Source: CALAED01 sp937891035 (GTDB taxonomy: Bacteria > Actinomycetota > Actinomycetes > Streptosporangiales > Streptosporangiaceae). Taken from it: 32,220 bases of DNA. Within the stretch, counting starts at the first letter, position 1. The number at the start of each line of letters is the position of its first letter. A program made the position numbers and the translations under genes. The notes beneath the pieces are model-generated. The model worked only from the letters and a program-made list of their open reading frames with translations. It ran no database searches and was not told where the DNA came from. The stretch covers positions 1 to 32,220 of the forward strand of contig DASQSZ010000275.1 of the NCBI GenBank assembly GCA_035642125.1, read 5' to 3'. This document shows positions 25,834 through 32,220 of this stretch, piece after piece.

Positions 25834-26712
25834 TCAGCCTTTGCGGCCTCGAGTCAGCCGGTTCCACAGCAGGCGAATTGTTGATATAGGAGGCAAAGCT
25901 GGTGGCTGGGAGTGGATCGCCGCAAGTTGGGCAAGCCTGCGCAACAGCGCCTCGCTCTCGGTGTGCAGTTCCTCGCCTAGATCGCGAAGGTTTCTGCGTA
26001 GCCGAATCCTACGCATCACCGCACCGGCAAGTGCGCCGACAGACAGGGCGACCAACAAGCCGATGTAGGGCCAGGTCTCCATGCCGAGTTCGTGCCGGAT
26101 TATGCGTATCGCGATGCGTGCAATACCGATGACCGGCAGCAGGGCGGCAAGGGCTACCGCGAGCACAAGCCAGCGCCGTTCGCTGCTGATCACGTCCCGC
26201 CACCGTTGCGTGGCGGCTCGTTCCACTAACCGGTCCCCGACCTTGCTCATCCGTGTGAGCCGGGCCTGGAGTAGCGCGGCCTCGGTAGGAGTCACCGGCC
26301 TATCGGCATCGAGCTTCTCTCTGGCCTCAGCGAGTAGCCGACGCAGCCGGGCGCGTGGGAGTGGGCGTGGGAGCGAGCCTGCGGCGTGCTGCAGTAGGTA
26401 GCGACCCAGCACGACGAGGAAGACGATGATCAGAAGTAATCCAACGTACCCCTGAAGACGCCCTCGGCCGGTGAAGAGGCTGATGCCAACGCCAACGCAC
26501 GCAGCTGTGGTCGCAGTGATCATCGGGATCCCGAACCGTGTCAAGTACCGGTCGGGAGGAACGGCGTGCGCAGTCCGCTCCGTGCGGATTACCCACCCGC
26601 GAAACACCAGGTTCATAGCTTCGCTGCCGAAGAAGCACGCCACGAAGATGAACTCGGCATAGCCAAGCACCACCAACCACCAGGGCGCCTCCACGATCGT
26701 CAGCGTAGCCAC
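25834..26712 (-). CDS. Multi-pass membrane protein, function unknown
   Basis: A 292-residue protein from a GTG start. Hydrophobic segments are seen at about 11-33, 62-80, 88-106, 178-197 and 215-232, separated by a long basic, helical stretch (about 108-175, with RPLPRARLRRLLAEAREKL) predicted to be cytoplasmic. The last 50 residues are helical and charged. No enzymatic or transport signature was recognised. The ribosome site is weak (GACGGG). It is the first gene on the right of the tRNA fragment and stands alone on the minus strand, so it may belong to the island. Confidence 0.7.
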   Translation of the reverse strand: MATLTIVEAPWWLVVLGYAEFIFVACFFGSEAMNLVFRGWVIRTERTAHAVPPDRYLTRFGIPMITATTAACVGVGISLFTGRGRLQGYVGLLLIIVFLVVLGRYLLQHAAGSLPRPLPRARLRRLLAEAREKLDADRPVTPTEAALLQARLTRMSKVGDRLVERAATQRWRDVISSERRWLVLAVALAALLPVIGIARIAIRIIRHELGMETWPYIGLLVALSVGALAGAVMRRIRLRRNLRDLGEELHTESEALLRRLAQLAAIHSQPPALPPISTIRLLWNRLTRGRKG

Positions 26713-26889
26713 TACCCGTCAACGCAGATGCGCAGTCACGCCGAGCCGACTGACTCTGTTGGGAGTCTCGGAATCGTCGACGCGTCACGGTGGATGATGG
26801 GTCTGTCATCGACAGATGTCCGGGATGGCGAAGCCGCCGAGGCGGTGCGTTGTCCGGACGTCAAGTATGAGGCGCGGCTCCGGGTTCTA

Positions 26890-26969
26890 CTTGCGACGTG
26901 ATCGTCTCGGCTGCATCATCCACGAATAGGCCCAGGTCGCATGAGGTGACACCATTTTCGGCACCCACA
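26890..26969. repeat. Left copy of an 80-bp inverted repeat
   Basis: This 80-bp stretch matches the reverse complement of 28504-28583 at 70 of 80 positions, with a 31-base run (TCATCCACGAATA, one mismatch, then GCCCAGGTCGCATGAGGTGACAC) nearly unbroken. It stops exactly where the transposase fragment begins. It is probably the terminal region of an insertion sequence. Confidence 0.75.
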
Positions 26970-26970
26970 C

Positions 26971-27441
26971 GGTGAACTCGCCTTCCACTACTGCTACCTG
27001 CCCGAAGACCAGCCCGCCACCTTGGCCCGCCTGATCGCCGCCGCCGGGCTGCGCTGGCCGGTGGAAGAAAGCTTCGAGTTCGGCAAGGACCTATTCGGCC
27101 TGGACCTGGCCCAAGTACGCCTCTACACTGCGATCTTGCGGCACACCGTGCTGGTGATGGCCGCCCTGGCCGTCTGCGCCATCACCGCTGCAGCCGCACG
27201 CCACCGCACCAACACCCAAGCCGCACCACCGACCAGCGCCAACGACACCCCACCAGAAGAACCCGGGCTGATCCCACTCACCATCGCCGAGATCAAACAC
27301 CTGGTCAACACGGTCAACCAGACAACACGATCACTTCTACACGCCACCCGATGGTCGGCATGGCGACGCCGACACCAAGCCCGCGCCCGCTGGTTCCACA
27401 AACGCGCACGACTAACCGCCACATCCACCCAGCTCACCTAA
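26971..27441 (+). pseudogene. C-terminal fragment of an IS701-like DDE transposase
   Basis: The frame from 26971 reads GELAFHYCYLPEDQP, then ATLARLIAAAGLRWPVEESF, then EFGKDLFGLD and QVRLYTAILRHTVLVM. This matches the last third of actinobacterial IS701/IS4-type transposases, where the Glu in WPVEE is near the third catalytic acid. The N-terminal catalytic part is missing and the sequence joins the 80-bp repeat directly. The C-terminus reaches a natural stop at 27441, so only the 5' end is lost. It cannot support transposition. Confidence 0.8.
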
Positions 27442-27443
27442 GA

Positions 27444-27612
27444 AATGGCGGCTGTCGTACTGGTGGACATCGCCGGGTCGCGGCGGAGCTGGAGGCGTTC
27501 GGGTTGGTGGCCTTCGACCCGACGGTGTCGCGGTTGATCGATGCGTTGGCAGCCATGCCCGCGCTGGCGCTGAAGGTCATCAGGGCCGCCCGTGCTTGCA
27601 AACGCGCCTGGG
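27444..27612 (+). pseudogene. N-terminal fragment of an IS1380-like transposase
   Basis: An open stretch reads ELEAFGLVAFDPTVSRLIDA, then LALKVIRAARACKRAWALAE. The block FDPTVSRLIDAL followed by the Arg/Ala-rich helix is characteristic of the region before the catalytic core of IS1380-family transposases. Both ends are cut: there is no start codon and the homology stops after about 55 residues. It begins directly after the IS701-like fragment, so this stretch is a patchwork of insertion-sequence scraps. Confidence 0.7.
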
Positions 27613-27777
27613 CGTTGGCCGAGGTTGAGATCGTGGCCGAGCTGGTCCTCGAGCTATAGAGATCCACGCCGTGGGATGGGAGCGGTTGGGTTGGGCGAAC
27701 GTTTGCACGCGTTGGGGTGGCGCCATGCCGGCTGAGCTGGCACGTGGATGAGGTCTATACAAAGTCGAAATCTTCCT

Positions 27778-27822
27778 GTACAAGATCTCGTCCCGGAGTG
27801 GTACGATCATCTTGTACCACTC
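27778..27822. promoter_or_regulatory. Autoregulatory operator of the YefM-YoeB pair
   Basis: A TGTACA core lies at 27777-27782 and a TGTACC core at 27813-27818. GTACAAGAT (27778-27786) is repeated inverted as ATCTTGTAC (27809-27817), and GAGTGGTAC (27796-27804) is repeated inverted as GTACCACTC (27814-27822), both perfectly. YefM-type antitoxins are known to bind TGTACA-centred palindromes. A possible -10 box, TATACA, is at 27756-27761. Confidence 0.7.
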
Positions 27823-27837
27823 AGGGAGGGGTTGGGT

Positions 27838-28110
27838 ATGACCGTCAGTGCCAGCGAGGCCCGCTCGCGTCTGTTTCCGCTCATTCAGCAGGTTAACGAC
27901 GACCATGCCCCGGTGCGTATCACCTCTCGGAGCGGGGACGCGGTGTTGATGTCGGCCGAGGACTATGACTCCTGGCAGGAGACGATCTATCTGTTGCGTT
28001 CCCCGGCCAACGCCCGGCGGCTGATGGAGGCCATCGCTAGGGACAAGGCAAGCCGCCCCGCCATCACCAAGACCATGGAAGAGCTGGAAGACCTGGCCGG
28101 TGAGGTGTGA
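27838..28110 (+). CDS. yefM: YefM/Phd-family antitoxin
   Basis: A 90-residue antitoxin starting at an ATG with GGGAGG upstream. The N-terminal DNA-binding fold of the Phd/YefM family is clear (MTVSASEARSRLFPLIQQVN, then VRITSRSGDAVLMSAEDYDS). The C-terminal half (ETIYLLRSPANARRLMEAI and the acidic end) is the toxin-binding tail. It overlaps the toxin start by four bases (GTGA), the normal coupling that keeps antitoxin in excess. Palindromes with TGTACA cores lie upstream and imply autorepression. Confidence 0.92.
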   Translation: MTVSASEARSRLFPLIQQVNDDHAPVRITSRSGDAVLMSAEDYDSWQETIYLLRSPANARRLMEAIARDKASRPAITKTMEELEDLAGEV

Positions 28111-28373
28111 GGAGCGTCCACTTCGATCCTGACGCCTGGGAGGACTTCCTGTTCTGGCTCGGCGCGGATCGGAGGATGGCCAAGCGGATCACCCGGTTGA
28201 TCGGTGAGATCCAACGCGATCCCTTCGCCGGCATCGGGAAGCCCGAGCCGTTGAAGGGCGACCTGTCGGGTTATTGGTCCCGCCGGATCGATGACGAACA
28301 CCGTCTGGTGTACCGGGCTGATGACAAGGAAGTGAAGATCCTCAAGGCCCGTTACCACTACGGCAACGATTGA
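28107..28373 (+). CDS. yoeB: YoeB/Txe-family ribosome-dependent mRNA interferase toxin
   Basis: An 88-residue toxin with a GTG start inside the antitoxin stop. YoeB enzymes cut mRNA in the ribosomal A site. The catalytic residues match by position: E47 (PEPLKG), R66 (EHRLVYR) and the C-terminal H84-Y85 (ARYHYGND). Length and the WSRRIDDEHRLVYR block are standard, so the toxin looks active. It lies between inverted insertion-sequence segments and among transposase debris, so the pair may stabilise this mobile stretch. Confidence 0.93.
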   Translation: MRSVHFDPDAWEDFLFWLGADRRMAKRITRLIGEIQRDPFAGIGKPEPLKGDLSGYWSRRIDDEHRLVYRADDKEVKILKARYHYGND

Positions 28374-28503
28374 ACATCTTGAGGTCGCCCGGCCGTGTCG
28401 GCGATTAACAACAGCCAATGGCCCGGGCAACTGAACGAGACCCGTGTGGGCGTCCGCTACGGGTGGGCTGCGCGGTAGGCGTTCCAGATTTCTGTCCTTA
28501 GCC

Positions 28504-28583
28504 TGTGGGTGCCGAATATCGTGTCACCTCATGCGACCTGGGCGTATTCGTGGATGAGGCCACCGAGTCGATCATGCCTCAAG
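28504..28583. repeat. Right copy of the 80-bp inverted repeat
   Basis: This is the inverted partner of 26890-26969 (70 of 80 bases alike). It ends exactly at the beginning of the NRPS fragment, which suggests an insertion sequence once entered an NRPS gene here. The 130 bp between the toxin stop and this copy show nothing further. Confidence 0.75.
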
Positions 28584-28969
28584 ACCCTGAACGGCGGGCC
28601 TACGGAGACCCACGCTGTCACCACCCACCGGCTCACCCGCCGCGGACGGGCACTGGCTGGTGCACGCACCGATCGGCGCACCGCTGACGGGCATCGCGGC
28701 CTACGCCGCTGACGTCACCCGGGCATCTCGCACCCGCGGGCGTGGAGGGCGAGCTGCTGCTCGGCGGCCGGTGCCCGGCCAAGGGCTACATCAACGACCC
28801 GGAGCTGACCGAACGCGGGTTCGTGCCGGACCGCTTTGCCGGCGCCGGCATCGTGTACCGCACCGGTGACCAGGTGCTCCGCGACGAGCACGGTGTGTTG
28901 ATCTTCCTTGGCCGCATCGACGAGCAAGTGAAGATCCGCGGATACCAGGGTCGGGCGACGCGTAGTTAG
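28584..28969 (+). pseudogene. Frameshifted NRPS adenylation-domain fragment
   Basis: Core motifs of a nonribosomal peptide synthetase adenylation domain appear in order but in three frames. TLNGGPTETHAVTTHRL (A5) is in one; DGHWLVHAPIGAPLTGIAAY is in the next. LAPAGVEGELLLGG, then AKGYINDPELTERGF (A6), YRTGDQVLRD (A7) and GRIDEQVKIRGYQ (A8) are in the third. So at least two frameshifts have accumulated. The N-terminal two thirds of the domain and everything after A8, including any carrier domain, are missing. A stop follows soon after A8 at 28967. The neighbours are insertion-sequence debris on the left and an intact prenyl synthase operon on the right; no functional link is implied. Confidence 0.85.
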
Positions 28970-29388
28970 GTCGTCCGGCGTGTTCGTCATGGTCTCCTCT
29001 GTGGTCTCTCGTGCCGGGCGCCGTCCTATGACGCCGTACGACGTCCTACAACGGTCTCCACAACGAACTCGCGACCCGGCCGGAACTCATCGCTTCGGGC
29101 GCGCCCTCGATCGAGCCTGCACGGACCACGCCGGGGCCGACAGGGTGAGCTTGAGGCCACAGTGGGCGCTCTTCCCCCGGACGCGTGTAGCGCGTGGTGT
29201 CTCGTTGTGTTGGCAGCCAGGCCGGCATCGTCAACATCGTCTCCGCGGATCGTGAGACCGCCTGGCTGCCAGGTGACCAGGGGGCGCGGTTCTGCCCGCC
29301 TGACTCGGCACATGCTCTTTTCATCGGACACAGTCGCAGCTACAGTTGCAGAAAGTAGTGACATAAGCACTAAAAGTGAGGCTTGTGG
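28970..29388. other. 420-bp leader region before the prenyl synthase operon
   Basis: No supported gene. It holds a perfect 12-bp inverted repeat, TGGCAGCCAGGC (29211-29222) and GCCTGGCTGCCA (29260-29271), with a 37-nt loop. It also holds the repeats described separately at 29330-29372. The first part may still contain eroded coding sequence, but I recognise no family. The operon promoter is probably between 29280 and 29380, where the DNA is less GC-rich. Confidence 0.5.
29330..29372 (+). promoter_or_regulatory. Repeat-rich operator candidate before the 88-aa gene
   Basis: ACAGTCGCAG (29330-29339) is repeated 12 bp later as ACAGTTGCAG (29342-29351), one base different. Five bases further on is an inverted repeat, TAGTG (29356-29360) with CACTA (29368-29372). 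The block ends 16 bp before the operon ATG and overlaps where the promoter should be. It suggests a dedicated regulator, not seen in the window. Confidence 0.45.
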
Positions 29389-29655
29389 ATGGCGGGGAAG
29401 AGTAAAGAGAGAGTCCGTTTGGGTGAGGTGCTTGTCTACGCGGCCGCGGGGCTCGCCGACCTGGGCATCAAGCAGGTCCGGGAGTTGTCACGGCGTTCGG
29501 ATCTGGGCGACCAGGCAAAGGAGGGGTGTCGGGAGTTGGCCGCCCGCGGTGAGTTGTCGCTCAACCGGCTCAGGCATCTCGCGAAAGCGCCCGAGCCCTA
29601 TTTCGAGACGTTGGCCCGGCGGGCCGCTGACCGGGCCGATCGCGACCATGCATGA
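29389..29655 (+). CDS. 88-residue helical protein of unknown function in the prenyl synthase operon
   Basis: Starts at an ATG with GAGG seven bases upstream; an in-frame ATG at 29383 is also possible. The product is charged and almost wholly helical: AGKSKERVRLGEVLVYAAAG is followed by IKQVRELSRR, then AKEGCRELAARGELSLNRLR and EPYFETLARRAADR. There is no membrane segment, signal or metal motif, and one Cys. The repeated helix pattern may favour oligomers or an amphipathic contact with lipid. Its last codons overlap the prenyl synthase start by eight bases, so it is co-translated with that enzyme and is likely a partner. I do not recognise the family. Confidence 0.75.
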   Translation: MAGKSKERVRLGEVLVYAAAGLADLGIKQVRELSRRSDLGDQAKEGCRELAARGELSLNRLRHLAKAPEPYFETLARRAADRADRDHA

Positions 29656-30700
29656 CCATGAGCTCTTCAAAGCCAGGGTCGACGGGATTCTGGAGTCCGT
29701 CGTCGAGCAGGAGATCGCCGAGCTGATCGCGATCGACGAAATGCTGGCCCCGGTGGCTGAGCAGGTCCGGTCGGCTGTGATGCGCGGGAAACGGCTGCGG
29801 GCCGCGTTCTGCTACTGGGGATGGCGAGCGGTCGGCCAGCCGGACAGGGACGCGGCTGTCAAGCTGGCCGCGGTCATGGAATTGGTGCACGCTGCGGCGC
29901 TCGTGCACGACGACGTCATCGACGACAGCCCCACGCGACGCGGCATCCCTTCGGTGCACGTCGCGCTGAGCTCAGCGAGCTTGCCCGATCGGCGCGGGTC
30001 CGGCGAGTTCGGCCACGGGGCTGCGCTTGCGATCGTGGTTGGCGACCTGCTCATCGCCATGGCCGGGCACCTGTTCGCCAACTGCGGCCTGCCCGCCGGT
30101 TACCTGCGGCGTGCGCGTCCGCTGTGGTCGGCGCTCACTCGAGAGCTGATGGCGGGCGAGTGCATGGAGATCCTGGTCACCGGGCAACGACCCCGGCTGG
30201 AGCGGTCTTTGAAAATCAACCGGTTGAAGACCGCCAAATATACCGTCGAGCGCCCGCTCCAGATCGGCGGTGTGGTCGCCGGGGCCTCCGACTCGGTGCT
30301 GGATTCCTACAGCGCGTTCGGCGTTCCGCTCGGCGAGGCGTACCAGCTACGCGATGACATGCTCGGGGTGTTCGGCGACCCGCAGGCGATGGGCAAGTCC
30401 AACTTCGACGACCTGCGCGGCCACAAACCCACCGCCATGCTGGCGCTGGTCTTGGACGAAGCAGGCAGGGAGGCGCGCCGGACACTGGATCGTCTGCTAG
30501 GCCGTCGTGACCTCGGCGAGGAAGACCTGCAGACCATCCGGGAAATCATCGACAGCACCGGCGTGCCGAGCCGCATCGAGTCGATGATCAAAGGACGGAC
30601 CGCCACCGCACTGGACGTGATCCATCGAGCGAAACTGCCCTCCGATGCCACCCTCGCGCTGACCGATCTGGCCGCCGCGCTGCTCGACCGAGTCACCTGA
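29648..30700 (+). CDS. Polyprenyl (probably geranylgeranyl or longer) diphosphate synthase
   Basis: A 350-residue trans-isoprenyl diphosphate synthase that condenses isopentenyl diphosphate onto an allylic diphosphate. The first aspartate-rich motif is DDVIDD at 88-93 followed by SPTRRG; the second is LRDDMLG with D236/D237. Other binding features are GKRLRAAF near 47-54 and KTAKYTVERPL near 194-204. The residues four and five before the first motif are alanine, which leaves space for a long chain, so a product of C20 or more is likely; this is inference. A longer frame reaching 29162 is rejected because it overlaps the whole 88-aa gene. The overlap with that gene and the MpaB-like oxygenase 31 bp downstream define a three-gene operon. 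Confidence 0.93.
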   Translation: MHDHELFKARVDGILESVVEQEIAELIAIDEMLAPVAEQVRSAVMRGKRLRAAFCYWGWRAVGQPDRDAAVKLAAVMELVHAAALVHDDVIDDSPTRRGIPSVHVALSSASLPDRRGSGEFGHGAALAIVVGDLLIAMAGHLFANCGLPAGYLRRARPLWSALTRELMAGECMEILVTGQRPRLERSLKINRLKTAKYTVERPLQIGGVVAGASDSVLDSYSAFGVPLGEAYQLRDDMLGVFGDPQAMGKSNFDDLRGHKPTAMLALVLDEAGREARRTLDRLLGRRDLGEEDLQTIREIIDSTGVPSRIESMIKGRTATALDVIHRAKLPSDATLALTDLAAALLDRVT

Positions 30701-30731
30701 GCGGCCACACACTCTGAAAGGCCGAACCGCC

Positions 30732-31919
30732 ATGTACACCGACCAGACCATGGATCTGCTGCGCCGCCAGGGCGACCCTCTCGCCGACGCGACCGTCGAG
30801 ACGCTGTTCGAACGCGGCGAGGTCGAGAAGTTCAACACCCTGATGCGCTGGTTTACCCAGTCCGGCCAGGAACCGCCGGACGGCCTGCCGGAAGCAGCAC
30901 GCCAATACCTGCAGGAGACCGCCGCGCCCCCGGCGTGGATCGACTGGGAGATCATTGACCGGGCCCGGCTGTTCTTCATTGACAACAACGTCCATATCTC
31001 CACGGCACTCGCCTTTGCTTCGATGCCGCTGTCGTACGCGATCCCGCACGTGGCGAAGCTGCTGAGCGCCACCCACAGCCTGGAATACCCTGCCCGACGG
31101 ATGTCCGAGACTGGGCAGTTCGTGGTTTACCTGATGCGGTCCGATGCTTTCGAGTCCAAAAGCCGGTTCATCCCCGCTGCCCAGAAGGTCCGACTGTTGC
31201 ATGCATCGGTGCGCTACCACCTGCGCCGGGAAGGTCTGTGGAACGAGGCGATCGACGGGGTACCCGTGTGTCAGGAGGACATGATCGGCGGGCAGATGTG
31301 CTTTTCGATCTTCGTCCTGGACGCCTTGCACCGGCTGGGTATCCACTTCAGTGAGGACGATGCCGGGGCCTACTACTACGCCTGGCGTGTCGTGGGCGCG
31401 ATGCTCGGCTGTGCCACTGAGCAGAGTCCACCTGACCTCGCGGCCGCCCGCGAATGGTCGGACCTCTACATGCTCCGCAACCTGGGCCCTTCCGAAGAGG
31501 GCGTCAAGCTGACCGAACAACTGATCAGACTGTATGAGGAGGTCGTCCCGAGTACCTTCTTCGACCCGATCGTGGCCGCCCTCATCCGCTTCCTGGTCGG
31601 CAACACCATCGCCGACTGGCTTCAGGTACCCACCTCCGCCTGGGACCGGGTGGCGCAGACATCTCCGATGATGTTCGACTTCCTCGAACGCATCGAGAAC
31701 AGCGGGCCCTGGGGCGAGTGGGTCGCCGACAAAGTCGGAGCCGTCGTCGCCAACCTGGAGCTCAGCTCCCTCACCCGCGGTCGCGTCATGCACTACGCTA
31801 TCCCCCCGCAGTTGAAGAAGGACTACGGAGTGAGGACGCCCCGCCGCCAAAGGTGGCAACCTCCGCCGCCTTCCGCGCACATCACCCGGACGCCGATCGG
31901 CGGCCTGGGCGTCATCTGA
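30732..31919 (+). CDS. MpaB/Lcp-family (DUF2236) oxygenase
   Basis: A 395-residue protein of the oxygenase MpaB family, which includes the haem-b rubber oxygenase Lcp and the fungal MpaB that cuts a farnesyl side chain. The family core is MPLSYAIPHVAKLL, then YPARRMSETGQFV, then KVRLLHASVRYHL. R123, T127 and H157 have the same spacing as the active-site Arg, Thr and haem-ligand His of Lcp, so H157 is the probable axial ligand. There is no signal peptide, so the substrate is likely intracellular. Following a prenyl synthase, it may oxidise or cleave the double bonds of the prenyl chain. The C-terminus is Pro- and Arg-rich. The start ATG has a modest AAAGG about ten bases upstream. Confidence 0.88.
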   Translation: MYTDQTMDLLRRQGDPLADATVETLFERGEVEKFNTLMRWFTQSGQEPPDGLPEAARQYLQETAAPPAWIDWEIIDRARLFFIDNNVHISTALAFASMPLSYAIPHVAKLLSATHSLEYPARRMSETGQFVVYLMRSDAFESKSRFIPAAQKVRLLHASVRYHLRREGLWNEAIDGVPVCQEDMIGGQMCFSIFVLDALHRLGIHFSEDDAGAYYYAWRVVGAMLGCATEQSPPDLAAAREWSDLYMLRNLGPSEEGVKLTEQLIRLYEEVVPSTFFDPIVAALIRFLVGNTIADWLQVPTSAWDRVAQTSPMMFDFLERIENSGPWGEWVADKVGAVVANLELSSLTRGRVMHYAIPPQLKKDYGVRTPRRQRWQPPPPSAHITRTPIGGLGVI

Positions 31920-31956
31920 GGGCGGCTCTCACCTTGCCGGGCGCGCGCTTCTACTA

Positions 31957-32088
31957 ATGGACGATGAGAATCTCTTGCCCCTGATCGAGTGCTCGGTGTG
32001 CGGGTGGCACTGGTTCAATCCCAGTATCGCCCACCACGTTTCCCAGGTCAGATGCCGTTTCTGGCCTGGATTTCGTTTGCATGGCTAA
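31957..32088 (+). CDS. Possible 43-residue Cys/His-containing small protein
   Basis: A short ORF 37 bp downstream of the oxygenase. It begins MDDENLLPLIECSVCGWHWF and contains CSVC, two adjacent His and a further Cys, which might bind zinc. It lacks a clear ribosome-binding site, and coding in such a short ORF is unproven. It would be the last gene of the operon, ahead of a stem-loop. Confidence 0.35.
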   Translation: MDDENLLPLIECSVCGWHWFNPSIAHHVSQVRCRFWPGFRLHG

Positions 32089-32103
32089 CCATCGGGCCGG
32101 ATT

Positions 32104-32120
32104 GGGAGCAGACCGCTCCC
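32104..32120 (+). terminator. Small stem-loop after the prenyl synthase operon
   Basis: GGGAGC (32104-32109) pairs with GCTCCC (32115-32120) across a five-base loop. It lies 16 bp after the 43-codon ORF and 20 bp before the insertion element. Short for a terminator and without a T-tract. Confidence 0.4.
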
Positions 32121-32139
32121 CGGGGTGGTCAGGACTACC

Positions 32140-32220
32140 TAGTGTCGTGAGTCAATAATTTGTTGTTAGACGGTACGCTGCTTGGATGCCGAGCCCGAAG
32201 CTTGATCCGGTGGTTTTGTC
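32140..32220 (+). mobile_element. Left end of an IS630-like element
   Basis: A TA dinucleotide (32140-32141), the target of IS630-type elements, is followed by GTGTCGTGAGTCAATAATTT, a plausible terminal repeat. A transposase-like start codon comes 45 bp later. The element continues beyond the window, so its other end and target duplication cannot be checked. Confidence 0.6.
32186..32220 (+). CDS. IS630-like transposase, first 11 codons
   Basis: The visible text MPSPKLDPVVL, starting at an ATG, matches the usual beginning of actinobacterial IS630-family transposases, ahead of the helix-turn-helix region. Only 35 bases are in the window, so whether the gene is intact is unknown. Confidence 0.55.
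   Translation, partial: MPSPKLDPVVL

Noticed and set aside
26790..26901. Possible IS1182-like transposase scrap (DGEAAEAVRCPDVKYEARL)
   Set aside because: The resemblance covers only about 20 residues and one end is unclear, so it is not listed as a feature.
28970..29160. Coding remnant beginning YNGLHNELATRPEL
   Set aside because: No start codon, short, and no family recognised; not enough to call a pseudogene.
29162..30700. Prenyl synthase frame extended to 29162
   Set aside because: The extension overlaps the whole 88-aa gene and its leader, is rich in Ser/Arg, and has no synthase homology; the ATG at 29648 begins the family fold.

Overview
The window is high-GC DNA with dense, short-gapped operons, GTG starts, an F420-type luciferase-like oxidoreductase, a DUF574-type methyltransferase remnant and kinases fused to PQQ propellers. 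Together these indicate a filamentous actinomycete; a member of Streptosporangiales or a relative is my inference. No rRNA, complete tRNA or CRISPR array was seen.

Left part (1-10933): the 3' end of a TrkA-type potassium regulatory protein, then a proline-tailed membrane protein of unknown role. Next come a secreted M28 aminopeptidase and, divergent from it, a secreted phosphodiester glycosidase. A secreted GH78 alpha-L-rhamnosidase lies opposite a LacI-family regulator. The gap between those two carries two perfect 14-bp palindromes with an AACGTT centre, one before each gene, which points to a local rhamnoside-responsive circuit. A 20-bp perfect hairpin closes the two convergent glycosidase genes.

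Middle (11091-15853, minus strand): a tightly coupled operon read as membrane trypsin-like protease, MoxR ATPase, DUF58 protein, a 23-codon ORF, and two BatA/B-like VWA membrane proteins. The 23-codon ORF is joined to both neighbours by 4-nt overlaps. Then follow a decayed NACHT NTPase gene, an LLM oxidoreductase, a doubly broken DUF574 methyltransferase gene and an intact cytochrome P450. A sensory block (20820-25180) has two membrane Ser/Thr kinases and an FHA-domain protein with a C-terminal DNA-binding-like region. The first kinase carries an extracellular PQQ propeller; the second is a degenerate non-RD kinase with an MmpS-like ectodomain.

Right part (about 25482 to the end): the 3' part of a tRNA-Lys gene, with encoded CCA, marks a probable attachment junction. 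Its orientation puts an integrated island to the right. That DNA holds a membrane protein, transposase scraps, a YefM-YoeB toxin-antitoxin pair between 80-bp inverted repeats, and a frameshifted NRPS adenylation fragment. It also holds an intact operon of an unknown 88-aa protein, a polyprenyl diphosphate synthase and an MpaB/Lcp-family oxygenase. An IS630-like element begins at the right edge. The prenyl synthase/MpaB oxygenase operon is the best candidate for an undescribed pathway: it could make an isoprenoid chain and then oxidatively cleave or modify it.
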